This document shows, one piece after another, positions 45,234 through 54,769 of a stretch of DNA of 64,000 bases. Positions within the stretch are counted from its first letter, which is position 1. Every line of letters begins with the position of its first letter. This DNA is from an uncultured Collinsella sp. (GTDB lineage Bacteria > Actinomycetota > Coriobacteriia > Coriobacteriales > Coriobacteriaceae): positions 90,310 to 154,309 of the forward strand of contig UQIW01000002.1 of assembly GCA_900541235.1 (NCBI GenBank), written 5' to 3'. The notes beneath the pieces were generated by a model. That model had not been told where the DNA came from. It made no database searches and saw only the letters and a program-made list of their open reading frames with translations. The translations under genes and the position numbers were made by a program.

Positions 45234-45956
45234 TTAATCCTCCTGATAGACGAGCGTGCCGACGGGCTCACCCGCGAGCGCGCGCTTGACGGTGTCCTCG
45301 CCATCGATGTTGAGGACCAAAATCGGCATACGGTTATCCTGGCACAGTGCCGTAGCGGTGGAATCCATAACCTGCAGACCGCGGACGAGAACCTCGTGAT
45401 AGGTAATCTTGTCAAAACGGACGGCATCAGCGCACTTGACGGGATCCTTATCGTAGATGCCGTCAACCTTGGTGGCTTTAATCAGAATCTCGGCGCCGAT
45501 CTCGCACGCACGAAGAGCCGCGGCGGTGTCGGTCGTAAAGTACGGATTGCCCGAACCGGCGGCAAAAATAACGACGTTGCCCTTGGAAAGGTGGTTGATG
45601 GCGCGACGGCGAATATAGGGCTCGCAGATCTCGTTCATCTGGATAGCGCTCATCACGCGGCAGGGAACATCGTTATGCTCGAAGGCATCCTGCAGGGCGA
45701 GCGCGTTCATAACGGTTGCCAGCATGCCCATGTAGTCGGCCTGAGCACGCTCCATGCCACCGGCAGCGCCTGCCATGCCGCGGAAAATATTGCCGCCGCC
45801 GACAACGACGCCGACCTCATGGCCAACGGCGAGCAGCTCCTTGACCTGCTTAGCAAGATGGTCGGTAACCTTGGGGTCGATGCCATATTGGCCGTCGCCC
45901 ATCAGCGCTTCGCCGGAAAGCTTAAGAAGCACGCGTTTATATCGGATGTCGGACAA
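45234..45956 (-). CDS. pyrH: Uridylate kinase
   Basis: The 240-residue amino-acid-kinase-fold enzyme phosphorylates UMP. Motifs include LLKLSGEALMGD, VVGGGNIFRG and GNPYFTTDTAAALRA. It links the pyr operon product to UTP supply. It follows tsf after a terminator. Confidence 0.95.
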   Translation of the reverse strand: MSDIRYKRVLLKLSGEALMGDGQYGIDPKVTDHLAKQVKELLAVGHEVGVVVGGGNIFRGMAGAAGGMERAQADYMGMLATVMNALALQDAFEHNDVPCRVMSAIQMNEICEPYIRRRAINHLSKGNVVIFAAGSGNPYFTTDTAAALRACEIGAEILIKATKVDGIYDKDPVKCADAVRFDKITYHEVLVRGLQVMDSTATALCQDNRMPILVLNIDGEDTVKRALAGEPVGTLVYQED

Positions 45957-46020
45957 AGCGATCCTCCTTTAATTAGACTCTCAATATGATAGCAAAGGCT
46001 CTGATAAGAGCCATGAAAAA

Positions 46021-46049
46021 GCAGGCTGTGAGTAAAACCCACAGCCTGC
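46021..46049 (-). terminator. Terminator after tsf
   Basis: GCAGGCTGTG (46021-46030) pairs with CACAGCCTGC (46040-46049), and the minus strand continues with TTTTT (A run 46016-46020). It is 25 bases past the tsf stop and separates rpsB-tsf from pyrH. Confidence 0.88.
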
Positions 46050-46073
46050 TCATTACCAGCTACAAGAGCTTAT

Positions 46074-46943
46074 TTACTCGCCACGGACCAGACGGTCGAA
46101 GGCAACGACGGTAATGGTATCGCCGAGCCCCTTGGAGACCTGCTCAGCGTACTTCTTGATGGTGAGGGAGCTGTCCTTGATGAACTCCTGCTCGGTGAGC
46201 ACGGACTGCTTGTAGAACTTCTCCAGACGGCCAACAGCCATCTTCTCCTGGATAGCCTCGGGCTTGCCGGACTCGGCAGCCTGAGCCATGTAGATCTGCT
46301 TCTCGTGCTCGACGGTCTCGGCCGGAACCTGATCGCGGGTAGCGCAAATCGGGGCGACGGCGGCAACCTGAAGGGCAACGTCGTGAGCGAAGGTCTTGAA
46401 GGAGTCGGCCTGAGCGGTCTCGGCCTTCTCGAAGGCGAACTCGACGAGGACGCCGATCTTACCACCCATGTGGATGTAAGAAGCGAGAGCGCCGTTCTCG
46501 GCCTTGCGGGCGGCGAAACGAGAGATCTTCATGTTCTCGCCCATGATGTGAATCATCTCGGTGAGCTCGGAGGAAACGGTCTCCTCGCCCATCGGCTTCT
46601 CGAGCAGAGCGTCGACGTCAGCCGGCTCGGTGGTGGCGACAACCTCGGCGACCTTGGAAGCAAAGCCGGTGAACTTGGCGTTGGAGCCGACGAAGTCGGT
46701 CTCGCAGGAGAGCTCGAGCAGAGCGCCGGTCTTGCCATCCTCGGAGACGAACGCGGCGACAGCGCCCTCGTTGGTCTCACGGCCAGCCTTCTTGGCAGCC
46801 TTGGCGAGGCCGTTCTTGCGCAGAACGTCGACGGCGGCGTCCATGTCGCCGTCAGCCTCGACGAGAGCCTTCTTGCACTCCATCATCGGGGAGTCGGTCA
46901 TCTCGCGGAGCTGCTTGACCATAGCGGCAGTAATCTGGGCCAT
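46074..46943 (-). CDS. tsf: Elongation factor Ts
   Basis: The start at 46943 (MAQITAAMVKQLREMTDSP) follows AAAGGA. The 289-residue protein has the signature MMECKKALVEADGDMDAAV and LSCETDFVGSN. It recycles EF-Tu-GDP. It is coupled with rpsB. Confidence 0.95.
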   Translation of the reverse strand: MAQITAAMVKQLREMTDSPMMECKKALVEADGDMDAAVDVLRKNGLAKAAKKAGRETNEGAVAAFVSEDGKTGALLELSCETDFVGSNAKFTGFASKVAEVVATTEPADVDALLEKPMGEETVSSELTEMIHIMGENMKISRFAARKAENGALASYIHMGGKIGVLVEFAFEKAETAQADSFKTFAHDVALQVAAVAPICATRDQVPAETVEHEKQIYMAQAAESGKPEAIQEKMAVGRLEKFYKQSVLTEQEFIKDSSLTIKKYAEQVSKGLGDTITVVAFDRLVRGE

Positions 46944-46988
46944 TGTGGTTCCTTTCAAAGAGATGAAAAAGACTTAAATAGGACTGAT

Positions 46989-47717
46989 TTACTCGGCCTT
47001 GGGCTCGGCGGCCATCTCGGCCTCGGAGACCTGCTCCTTGCCGGAGCCAGCGAGGCAGGCGTCAGCCATGAGCTCGCACATAAGGGTGACAGCGGAGATA
47101 GCGTCATCGTTGCAGGGGATGCCGTACTCGACCTCGTCGGGATCGGAGTTGGTGTCGATCAGGGCGACGACGGGGATGTTCAGGCGCTGGGCCTCCTTGA
47201 TGGCGTTCTCCTCGCGCTTGGTGTCGATGACGAAGAGAGCCTGGGGCAGACCCTTCATGTCGCGGGCGCCACCGAGGTTGGTCTGGAGCTTGGTGAGCTC
47301 CTTACCGAGAACAGCCTGCTCCTTCTTGGGGAGCACTGCCATGCGGCCGTCCTCGACCATGGCCTCGAGCTCCTCCATGCGGTTGATGCGGGAGCGGATG
47401 GTAACGAAGTTGGTCAGCATACCGCCGAGCCAACGCTGGTTGATGTAAGGCATGTTGGCGCGCTCAGCAGCGTTCTTGACGGCCTCCTGAGCCTGCTTCT
47501 TGGTGCCGACGAACAGCACGTTGCCGCCCTTGGCGACGTTCTTGACAAAGGTGTAGGCCTGGTCGGCGTCGAGGATGGTCTGCTTGAGGTCGAGGATGTA
47601 GATGCCGTTGCGCTCACCGAAGATGAACGGCTTCATCTTGGGGTTCCAGCGACGGGTCTGGTGACCGAAGTGGCAGCCGGCCTCGAGCAGGGTGCGGATA
47701 TTAATCTTGGTAGCCAT
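46989..47717 (-). CDS. rpsB: 30S ribosomal protein S2
   Basis: The 242-residue protein begins MATKINIRTLLEAGCHFGHQ and has the S2 patterns WNPKMKPFIFGERNGIYI and VALIDTNSDPDEVEYGIPCN. The C-terminal tail is acidic and Ala-rich. The 219 bases upstream to xerC hold no gene and probably the promoter. Confidence 0.96.
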   Translation of the reverse strand: MATKINIRTLLEAGCHFGHQTRRWNPKMKPFIFGERNGIYILDLKQTILDADQAYTFVKNVAKGGNVLFVGTKKQAQEAVKNAAERANMPYINQRWLGGMLTNFVTIRSRINRMEELEAMVEDGRMAVLPKKEQAVLGKELTKLQTNLGGARDMKGLPQALFVIDTKREENAIKEAQRLNIPVVALIDTNSDPDEVEYGIPCNDDAISAVTLMCELMADACLAGSGKEQVSEAEMAAEPKAE

Positions 47718-47936
47718 GTTAAACCTCCTGTGGTTTGCCTCCGCGCGGGGTCATCCTCCAAAACCAACCCGGACATGTGCTACCAAAGCCCGGGCACCAC
47801 GGTATGAAGTAGCCGCGCGTGCGTGATAAAAACCTGTTGCCGTGAAGCAACCCGATGAATGATAGCAGGAATGCTTCTTCCTGCCAACCCGCAATCAAAA
47901 CCACACACCTGAGTGCGGCGCGGGACGGACCAGCCA

Positions 47937-48857
47937 CTATTCGCCGCGGGGATGGGCTTGAGCCACGGCACGTTTAAGCCGATCGGGTGTGAGATGCGTG
48001 TAGATCTGCGTCGTGGACAGGCTCGCATGACCTAGCAGCTCTTGAACCGAGCGCAGGTCCGCACCGCCCTCGAGCAAGTCGGTCGCAAAGGTATGGCGCA
48101 TCACATGCGGGGCGATGTCAGCCGGAATGCCGGCGAGCGTCGCCAGCGTATGGAACCGCCGCCGGAGCATCGCGGCGCTCATGCGATTGCCGCGCGCCGA
48201 TATAAGCAGCGGATGCGGCCCGGTAGCGAGGTCGCGGCGCTTTGCCCGAGCGAGCAACTCCGGCCTCCCCTCTTCAATATAGAGACGCGTCACATCGAGC
48301 GCACGACGATACAGAGGGACGATACGCTCCTTGCTCCCCTTGCCCCACAGGCGCAGCGTGCGCTCGGACCATGAGATGGATTCCACATTGAGCGCCGCAA
48401 GCTCTGAGATGCGGGCACCCGAGGCATAGAGCAACTCGAGCATCGCCGCATCGCGCAGTCCCGCGGGTGTTGAGGTATCAGGCGTCTTGAGCAGCGCCTC
48501 GACCTGCTGGGTCGTAAGGACGCCCGGCAGGTCACGCGGCAGCTTGGGCGACGCGATCGCCGAGACCGCATCGCCCTCGACAATCCCCTCGACAGCCATC
48601 CACCGATAGAGTGAGCGAATGGCAGACAGGTGTGCCGCAAGGGTCCGAGCCGCCACCTGGCCACGCGACAGCTCGGCCAAATAGGAACGAACGGTCCGTA
48701 CGTCGGCGGCGCGAGCGTCGATGCCCTCGCGTTCGCACCAGGCAGCAAAGCGCTCCAGCCTCGAGCCATAGGCCGTCACCGTGTTGGGAGAAAGTCCCTC
48801 GACGCGTGCGATATAGGCGATAAACGAGTCGACGGTGTCGTACAGGTCAAAGGCTAT
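47937..48857 (-). CDS. xerC: Tyrosine recombinase XerC/XerD type, probable AUA start
   Basis: Catalytic residues of tyrosine recombinases are all visible: GARISEL (R), GKGSKER (K), HVMRHTFATDL (HxxR), LGHASLSTTQIYTHL (H and nucleophile Y). Starting at the first usual codon (GTG, 48779) removes the first helix of the core-binding domain. The frame is open further up and reads AFDLYDTVDSFIAYIARVEG before SPNTVTAYGSRL. An ATA at 48857, 9 bases from GGAGG and overlapping the trmFO stop as ATAG, is the most likely start, giving 306 residues. Xer enzymes resolve chromosome dimers at dif. Confidence 0.88.
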   Translation of the reverse strand: MAFDLYDTVDSFIAYIARVEGLSPNTVTAYGSRLERFAAWCEREGIDARAADVRTVRSYLAELSRGQVAARTLAAHLSAIRSLYRWMAVEGIVEGDAVSAIASPKLPRDLPGVLTTQQVEALLKTPDTSTPAGLRDAAMLELLYASGARISELAALNVESISWSERTLRLWGKGSKERIVPLYRRALDVTRLYIEEGRPELLARAKRRDLATGPHPLLISARGNRMSAAMLRRRFHTLATLAGIPADIAPHVMRHTFATDLLEGGADLRSVQELLGHASLSTTQIYTHLTPDRLKRAVAQAHPRGE

Positions 48858-50197
48858 GACCGGTCGCCTCCAAACAGATCGGGGCGAGTAGCCAGATAGG
48901 CGTCAAGGGCCTCGAGCGCACGGTCCGCATAGGCCTGGTAGCGGTCGCGCTTGCTGCGGCGCTTACCATCCTCGAGTGGCGGCACCAGGCCAAAGTTGAC
49001 ATGCATGGGCTGATAGCCCACGGTGGCAGGATCGGTCGCATAGCCCACGAGCGCACCCAGGGCGCCCACGCGGGGCAACTCGACGCCCGCGGCACCGATA
49101 GCCTCGGCATAGGTGTTGAGCGCCGCGAGCAGACCTGTCGCCACGGCTTCCATGTACCCCTCGGTGCCGGTGATCTGACCGGCCAGGCGCACGCCGGTAC
49201 CGGGCACGGCAAAGGTGCCATCGAGCACGTGTGGAGCGTCGACAAAGGTATTGCGGTGCATGACACCGTAGCGGAAGAACTCAGCGTTCTCCAGGCCCGG
49301 CACCATATGGAAGACGCGCTTCTGCTCGCCAAAGGTCAGGTTGGTCTGGAAGCCCACCAGATTGTAAGCGGTCTTCTCCTTGTTCTCGGCACGCAGCTGA
49401 ATCGCCGCCCAGGGGCGACGTCCGGTACGCGGGTCGGTGAGGCCGACGGGCTTCATGGCGCCAAAGCGAATAGCGTCCTTGCCGGTGCGTGCAACCTCCT
49501 CGGCAGGCTGGCAGGCCTGGAACAGATCGCCGCCCTCAAAATCCTTGAGCACCACGCGGTCGGCCGTGGTAAGCGCCTCGATAAAGGCCTCGTACTCCTC
49601 CTTATTGAGCGGAGCGTTGAGATAGTCGCCGCTCCCCTGCTCCTCGTAGCGCGACTGCGAGAACAGCACGTCCATATCGAGCGTGGAGGCATCGACGATC
49701 GGCGCAGCGGCATCGAAGAACGCAAGGGCATCGCCACCGACGAGCTTCATGACCTCTTCACTCAGCGCCGGTGAACACAGCGGGCCCGCGGCAATGACCA
49801 CGTGACCCTCGGGAATCTGCGTAACCTCGCCGTGCACGACCTCGATATTGGGACGAGCGGCAACCTCGGCCTCGACAAGCTCGGAAAACTTGACGCGGTC
49901 GACCGCCAGGGCACCGCCGGCGGGAACAGCCGCGCGATGGGCGCAATCGAGCAGGACTGAACCCATGCGCTCGAGCTCGGCCTTCAGCAAACCGGCCGCG
50001 GAATCCGGACGGGTCGACTTAAACGAATTGGAGCAGACGAGCTCTGCCAGGTGATCGGTATGGTGGGCCGGAGAGCTCACCTGGGGGCGCATCTCGCACA
50101 GCTTTACGGCAAACCCGCGATCTGCCAGCTGGATCGCGCACTCCGAACCCGCCAGACCACCACCGATAACTGTCACCTGATCGAACTGCATCTGCAA
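48854..50197 (-). CDS. trmFO: Folate/FAD-dependent tRNA (m5U54) methyltransferase TrmFO
   Basis: The 447-residue flavoprotein has the dinucleotide motif VTVIGGGLAGSECAIQLA near residues 8-25, then CEMRP, FKSTRPDSAAGLLK, and GQITGTEGYMEAVATGLLA. It methylates U54 of tRNA using methylene-THF, the usual pathway in Gram-positives. It is followed by xerC with a 4-base overlap. Confidence 0.94.
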   Translation of the reverse strand: MQMQFDQVTVIGGGLAGSECAIQLADRGFAVKLCEMRPQVSSPAHHTDHLAELVCSNSFKSTRPDSAAGLLKAELERMGSVLLDCAHRAAVPAGGALAVDRVKFSELVEAEVAARPNIEVVHGEVTQIPEGHVVIAAGPLCSPALSEEVMKLVGGDALAFFDAAAPIVDASTLDMDVLFSQSRYEEQGSGDYLNAPLNKEEYEAFIEALTTADRVVLKDFEGGDLFQACQPAEEVARTGKDAIRFGAMKPVGLTDPRTGRRPWAAIQLRAENKEKTAYNLVGFQTNLTFGEQKRVFHMVPGLENAEFFRYGVMHRNTFVDAPHVLDGTFAVPGTGVRLAGQITGTEGYMEAVATGLLAALNTYAEAIGAAGVELPRVGALGALVGYATDPATVGYQPMHVNFGLVPPLEDGKRRSKRDRYQAYADRALEALDAYLATRPDLFGGDRS

Positions 50198-50205
50198 ACA
50201 CCTTT

Positions 50206-51141
50206 CTAATTGACACGTTTTCCATTGTGACCGAAGGGTGTCTGGGCGTGAAGGGCAAACTTGGAGGGCGCATACCTTCCATCCATCATGCGCTCGATAA
50301 GACCCTCGAGTTCAAGCGAACCCAGGAGTTTGAGTACGCCGACAGCATCGAGCGAGACGAGCGCCACGATGTCGTCGACCTTGAGAGGAGAGGCGATGAG
50401 CGCATGCATCACGGTCTGCTGTGTTGAATCCAAGTCGGCAATGCCGGGAGCATCGGGGCGCGAGTAGCGCAGGGTTCCGTAGATGCGTGAGATAGCCATC
50501 TCGATAGATTCCTCGTCGATGATGCAGCAGGCACCGTTCGCAATGAGGTAATTCGTGCCACGCGACTCGGGCGATAGGATCGACCCCGGCACGGCAAGAA
50601 GTTCGCGCCCCAAATCCATAGCAGCCTCGGCTGTAGAAAACGTCCCGGAAGGCATACCCGCCTCGGATACAAAGAGGGCTTGCGACAGGGCCGCGATCAC
50701 GCGATTGCGGCGCGGAAAGGCAAACTTGCGCGGACCCATGCCCCACGGAGAGATCGACACGACCGCGCCACCCGTATCGAGCGTGCGCGTAATAAGCCCC
50801 GCGCTCGAACGCGGGTAGACCACGTCGGCACCCGTCCCCATTACCACGACGTGTTTGCCGCCGGCGTTGACCGCAGCCCAACCCGAGGCCTGGTCACAAC
50901 CGACCGCGCCGCCCGAAACTACCGTCACTCCCGCCTCGACCGCCACCTTTGCCGCAAGCTCTGCAACGGCAAGACCATACGGCGAGGCCTTTCGCGCGCC
51001 GATGATGGAGAGCGCGGGCGTCGAAAGCACCTCGGGGTTGCCGCGCACATAAAGCGTCTGGGGTACATCAGAAAGCTCCAAAACGGTCTCGGGATACAAC
51101 GCATCACCTGGATGCAGCTCAAAGGTCCCCTCGGCCATCAT
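50206..51141 (-). CDS. dprA: DNA processing protein DprA
   Basis: The start at 51141 follows AAGGAGGG (MMAEGTFELHPGDALYPE). The 311-residue protein has the Rossmann core (ALSIIGARKASPYGLAVAEL, VVSGGAVGCDQASGW, VVMGTGADVVYPR) and a C-terminal winged-helix (about 240-300). DprA loads RecA on incoming DNA during transformation. With ComEA, ComEC and ComM it suggests a preserved uptake route, although comG-type pilus genes are outside the window. Confidence 0.93.
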   Translation of the reverse strand: MMAEGTFELHPGDALYPETVLELSDVPQTLYVRGNPEVLSTPALSIIGARKASPYGLAVAELAAKVAVEAGVTVVSGGAVGCDQASGWAAVNAGGKHVVVMGTGADVVYPRSSAGLITRTLDTGGAVVSISPWGMGPRKFAFPRRNRVIAALSQALFVSEAGMPSGTFSTAEAAMDLGRELLAVPGSILSPESRGTNYLIANGACCIIDEESIEMAISRIYGTLRYSRPDAPGIADLDSTQQTVMHALIASPLKVDDIVALVSLDAVGVLKLLGSLELEGLIERMMDGRYAPSKFALHAQTPFGHNGKRVN

Positions 51142-52661
51142 TGGTCCCTCCTTCCCTGGTACATCGCCGCCTCGAGCACGTGGTCCTGCGTCACTTGCTC
51201 GCTCTCGGCGACATCTGCGATCGTGCGCGCAATGCGAACCAGGCGCACGATGCCACGCCCTGTGAGATGTGTGCGTTTGGACAGGCCGAGTACGCATTTC
51301 TCGGCAGCATCATCAAGCTCAAAGGTCGAAACGACGCCGTCAATGGACCGCGTCTCGTCATCCTCGGCCTCGGCATCCGCATCGTCCATACGGGATTCGC
51401 GCCAAGCGCGAAAAGCGCGACCGCGCACAACGTAGTCACGTAACTCAGCCGACGACATACCCTCCGCACCCTCGATAATCACTTGGGGGTCGGGACGGGT
51501 CACATCGATCATCATGTCGATACGGTCGGCCAAAGGACCGCGCAGTTTAGACCGATAGCGCTCGACCATCGATGCCGAGCAGCGGCATGGCACCTCACGG
51601 TCGCCCAAAAAGCCGCAGGGGCAGGGATTGCTCGCAGCCAGCAGCTGAAAGCGCGACGGGAAGGAAAAAGCCCCGTCGACGCGTACGATCCTGACGTAGC
51701 CGCGTTCGATGGGCTGACGCAGCGTCTGCAGCACACCCGTGGGAAACTCGGCAAGCTCGTCCAAAAATAGCACGCCGCCATGAGCAAGGCTGATTTCACC
51801 CGGGTGCACCGGGCGCCCGCCGCCGATAAGGCCTGCGGTCGAAATACTGTGATGGGGACTGCGGAAGGGCCGGTGCCCCGCCAACAAGCCATCAATGTTC
51901 TCGCCCAAAACCGAATGGATGCACAGTGCCTCCTGCTGGTCCTCGACGGAAAGCTCGGGCAGGATGCCGGTCATACGGCGTGCGAGCATCGTCTTGCCCG
52001 ATCCCGGAGACCCGATCATGAGCAAGCCGAGTTCTCCTGCCGCCGCAAGCGCCATGCCGCGTTTAGCGACTTCCTGCCCCAGCACGTCTGCATAGTCGAG
52101 CTCGGGCTCAAAGGTCGCCTCGACACCCTCGGAATCCAAGTAGTGCCGTGCGGCATCGCCCATGCCGTGAGCAAGCTGAGACAGATGGTCGATAAAGCCG
52201 CAATCCACGCCCGCGAGTGGCACATGCTGGTCGGACCTGCCGGCGATAAAAGACAGCCCCATGTCGCGAGCCAATAGCTGAAACGCCACCTCGCCCTTGA
52301 CAGGAAGCACCGTACCGTCCAAGCCAAGCTCACCAGCGATAAGACAACGATCGAGGTTGTCGCGGGGAATCTGCCCATCGGCCGCCAGCACCGCGATGGC
52401 AATCGGCAGGTCGAAGCCGCTGCCGGTTTTACGGATATCGCCAGGTGCCAGGTTGACGGTAATGCCCGACCGAGGAATCTCGAAGCCTGCCGAACGCATG
52501 GCGCACCGGATACGCCCGCGAGATTCCATCACCTCCATGCTCGGGATACCGAGCATCTGGATGCCCGGAACGCCACCGGCAAGCGAGACCTCGACCGTGA
52601 CGTGAATCGCCTCGACGCCGCGGATGCAGGCCGCGTGAACGGCAAACGTCTCGAACGCCAT
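51138..52661 (-). CDS. comM: ComM/YifB AAA+ ATPase (Mg-chelatase-like)
   Basis: The start is at 52661 (MAFETFAVHAACIRGVEAI), sharing one base with the yraN stop. The 507-residue protein has an N-terminal Lon-protease-like fold, GSPGSGKTMLARRM (Walker A), GGVLFLDELAEF (Walker B) and the C-terminal Mg-chelatase domain. A CxxC-type pair (NPCPCGFLGDREVPCRC) is characteristic. ComM is a hexameric branch-migration helicase in natural transformation. It is coupled to dprA. Confidence 0.93.
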   Translation of the reverse strand: MAFETFAVHAACIRGVEAIHVTVEVSLAGGVPGIQMLGIPSMEVMESRGRIRCAMRSAGFEIPRSGITVNLAPGDIRKTGSGFDLPIAIAVLAADGQIPRDNLDRCLIAGELGLDGTVLPVKGEVAFQLLARDMGLSFIAGRSDQHVPLAGVDCGFIDHLSQLAHGMGDAARHYLDSEGVEATFEPELDYADVLGQEVAKRGMALAAAGELGLLMIGSPGSGKTMLARRMTGILPELSVEDQQEALCIHSVLGENIDGLLAGHRPFRSPHHSISTAGLIGGGRPVHPGEISLAHGGVLFLDELAEFPTGVLQTLRQPIERGYVRIVRVDGAFSFPSRFQLLAASNPCPCGFLGDREVPCRCSASMVERYRSKLRGPLADRIDMMIDVTRPDPQVIIEGAEGMSSAELRDYVVRGRAFRAWRESRMDDADAEAEDDETRSIDGVVSTFELDDAAEKCVLGLSKRTHLTGRGIVRLVRIARTIADVAESEQVTQDHVLEAAMYQGRRDQ

Positions 52662-53146
52662 CACGACACCTGCCAATCGAACGCGTTGTACTGATGCTCG
52701 ATCTCGGCGATATGCCCGCCACGAATGGTGACACCCACGGCATCGAAGCGAATCGCCTTGAGCGGATAATGCTCCATGAGGTAGCAACTTGCGATGCGGC
52801 GGTAACGGCGTTGCTTTTGGGCGTCCACGGCCTCCTCGGGAAAGACCCGCGTGTCGCAATCCAGTGCAACGCGTCTGGTCTTGACCTCGGCCATCACCAC
52901 GACATCGTCGAGCTCATCGAGCAGCACCAGATCGGCCTCGCCCTCGGTGCAACGATAACCCTGCTCCAGCAAGGTGTAGCCGCGCTCGTTAAAGTAGTCG
53001 ATGGTGATCAGCTCGCCCAGCATGCCCAGCTCGCGGGGACTGAGTCCCTTGATAAACTCGGGCGTCATCGCCCCGCAGTCGAGCTCGCCGTTTTCCCAAC
53101 GCTCCTTGAGCTGCTGCGTCTTGCTCTTTTTGCTTGCGGCACTCAT
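52661..53146 (-). CDS. yraN: YraN/UPF0102 family nuclease-like protein
   Basis: The start is set at 53146 (MSAASKKSKTQQLKERWEN), preceded by AAAGGAG. The 161-residue protein has the PD-(D/E)XK-like core: RELGMLGELITIDYFNERGY, GEADLVLLDELDDVVVMAEVKTR and FDAVGV. The acidic/Lys pattern GEADLV...EVK is intact. A resolvase-like role is assumed from fold; the substrate is unknown. It has an extra ~35-residue N-terminal helix compared with usual family length. Confidence 0.88.
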   Translation of the reverse strand: MSAASKKSKTQQLKERWENGELDCGAMTPEFIKGLSPRELGMLGELITIDYFNERGYTLLEQGYRCTEGEADLVLLDELDDVVVMAEVKTRRVALDCDTRVFPEEAVDAQKQRRYRRIASCYLMEHYPLKAIRFDAVGVTIRGGHIAEIEHQYNAFDWQVS

Positions 53147-53250
53147 GGGGTCTCCTTTCCCGCACACTGCATTGCCCCGATGATGAGGGCACCTTTCATG
53201 CGGGTAAGTACCGGAAGCAAACCAAAAGCTGACCAAATGCCGTCAAAAAA

Positions 53251-53286
53251 CGGGCCGTACGCAGCAATGCTGTTGCATACGGCCCG
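53251..53286 (-). terminator. Terminator of rnhB
   Basis: CGGGCCGTA (53251-53259) pairs with TACGGCCCG (53278-53286) with a further GCAGCA/TGTTGC inside. On the minus strand it ends in TTTTTTG. It is 49 bases past the rnhB stop. Confidence 0.88.
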
Positions 53287-53335
53287 CTACCAGCAGGTTT
53301 ATAAAACCCCTGAGGTCCCTGTCTCCACAATTGAC

Positions 53336-54124
53336 CTAGAAAAGGCGCTCAGTCTGCAGAAAGTTTCCGCAAAAGCTCACGCGGTGCAGTGGACAAAGTC
53401 CATGTTTGCGAATGGCCTCGATGTGCTCGGGGCTTGCGTAGCCTTTCGATTCGGCCAAATGGTACTCGGGATACTCGGCATCGTACTCGACCATCATCTC
53501 ATCACGCGTGACCTTGGCCATGATGGACGCCGCGGCGATACAGGCGATCTTGGCATCGCCCTTCACCACGTCACGCTCGTTAGGAACGGCGCCCAAGGGG
53601 TTGCCATCCATGAGGACGCAGTCGGGTTCAAGTCCCGTATCGGCCACGGCGCCCGCAACGGCGGTACGGATAGCACGGGCCATGCCCATCTCATCGATAT
53701 CCTTCGGCGCGATATGGCAAAAACCGATCGCCGTCGCCACCTCGGCAATCTTCACGGAGAGCAGCTCGCGGCGCGCCGGCGTGAGCTTTTTGGAATCGTT
53801 GATGCCCCAGATGCGCGGCTCCATGGGAAGGCACACGGCACACACCGTCAGGGGACCGGCCACCGATCCGCGACCCACCTCGTCGACACCAACGACCACC
53901 CCATCGCCGCCAAGCTCATGCATAAGCTCGTACATGCCATTGACGCGCTCGCGCTCGGCGACCTCTTTGGAATGGCGTTTGAGGGCGCGTTCACAAGCCT
54001 TGATCACCTGCTGGCGCGGATCCTCGCGATAATGCTCCACGAGGGCAGGAATCTCCTCAAACGTAGCGCTCGCCAACTCACCGGCAACCTGCGATGCCGA
54101 AACCGAGCTCGTCATGTTGGCCAT
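53336..54124 (-). CDS. rnhB: Ribonuclease HII
   Basis: The start at 54124 (MANMTSSVSASQVAGELAS) follows AAGGAGGG. The RNase H fold begins near residue 75: VVVGVDEVGRGSVAGPL (first acidic residues), then NDSKKLTPARRE and CVLMDGNPLG. About 70 N-terminal residues form an extra helical region, common in Gram-positive RNase HII. It removes ribonucleotides embedded in DNA. Confidence 0.93.
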   Translation of the reverse strand: MANMTSSVSASQVAGELASATFEEIPALVEHYREDPRQQVIKACERALKRHSKEVAERERVNGMYELMHELGGDGVVVGVDEVGRGSVAGPLTVCAVCLPMEPRIWGINDSKKLTPARRELLSVKIAEVATAIGFCHIAPKDIDEMGMARAIRTAVAGAVADTGLEPDCVLMDGNPLGAVPNERDVVKGDAKIACIAAASIMAKVTRDEMMVEYDAEYPEYHLAESKGYASPEHIEAIRKHGLCPLHRVSFCGNFLQTERLF

Positions 54125-54159
54125 ACCAGGCCCTCCTTGCATGCAAATCAGATAAAAAG

Positions 54160-54183
54160 AAGGGCCACCCGAAGGTGACCCTT
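54160..54183 (-). terminator. Terminator of rplS
   Basis: AAGGGCCACC (54160-54169) and GGTGACCCTT (54174-54183) pair around CGAA with one mismatch. The minus strand continues TCTTTTTATC. It overlaps the promoter region of rnhB. Confidence 0.85.
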
Positions 54184-54217
54184 GTGTCCAAACGAGTGGA
54201 CAGACGCTGCGATCTTC

Positions 54218-54559
54218 TTAGCGCTTCTCGGGGATGCGAGCAGCCTTGCCCACCTTGTCGCGGAGGTAGTACAGCTTGGCGCGACGGACGCGACCATGAC
54301 GAACGACCTCGAGCTTGGCGATCTTGGGGCTGTGAAGCGGGAAGGTACGCTCAACACCGACACCGAAGGACATCTTGCGGACGGTGAAGGTCTCGCGGGC
54401 ACCGGCGCCGGCCATGCGGATGACGTCGCCCTGGAAGACCTGGATGCGCTCGCGGTCGCCTTCCTTAATGCGGTAGTGAACCTTGACGTTGTCGGCGACG
54501 CGAACCTGAGGAATGTCCTCGCGGATCTGCTGACGCTCGATTGCGCGGATGTAATCCAT
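54218..54559 (-). CDS. rplS: 50S ribosomal protein L19
   Basis: The ATG at 54559 (MDYIRAIERQQIREDIPQV) follows AAGGAA at good spacing. The 113-residue protein has the L19 patterns FQGDVIRMAGAGARETFTVR and VERTFPLHSPKIAKLEV. It lies at the 30S-50S interface. Single gene with its own terminator; trmD and rimM, common neighbours, are absent here. Confidence 0.95.
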   Translation of the reverse strand: MDYIRAIERQQIREDIPQVRVADNVKVHYRIKEGDRERIQVFQGDVIRMAGAGARETFTVRKMSFGVGVERTFPLHSPKIAKLEVVRHGRVRRAKLYYLRDKVGKAARIPEKR

Positions 54560-54702
54560 GTGCAATTCCTTACTCTTCTAGAGGTGCCGTACCACCTTGG
54601 CCGGCACGTAGTTGAACAAACGTATTCGAGTATACACGCGCGGGTTTCTGCTGCAAGAACAATTTTTTGCGCAGACAAAAAGACAAAACCCGCACATGAT
54701 AA

Positions 54703-54730
54703 CCGCCCGCCTCACGAATGAGACGGGCGG
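54703..54730 (-). terminator. Hairpin after ppdK
   Basis: CCGCCCGCCTCA (54703-54714) pairs with TGAGACGGGCGG (54719-54730) with one mismatch around CGAA. It is 40 bases past the ppdK stop. Downstream on the minus strand TTATCATG follows, so the T run is weak. Confidence 0.7.
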
Positions 54731-54769
54731 TATGAAGGGGGGCTACGCTAGGCGTCTAAACGCTAAACG

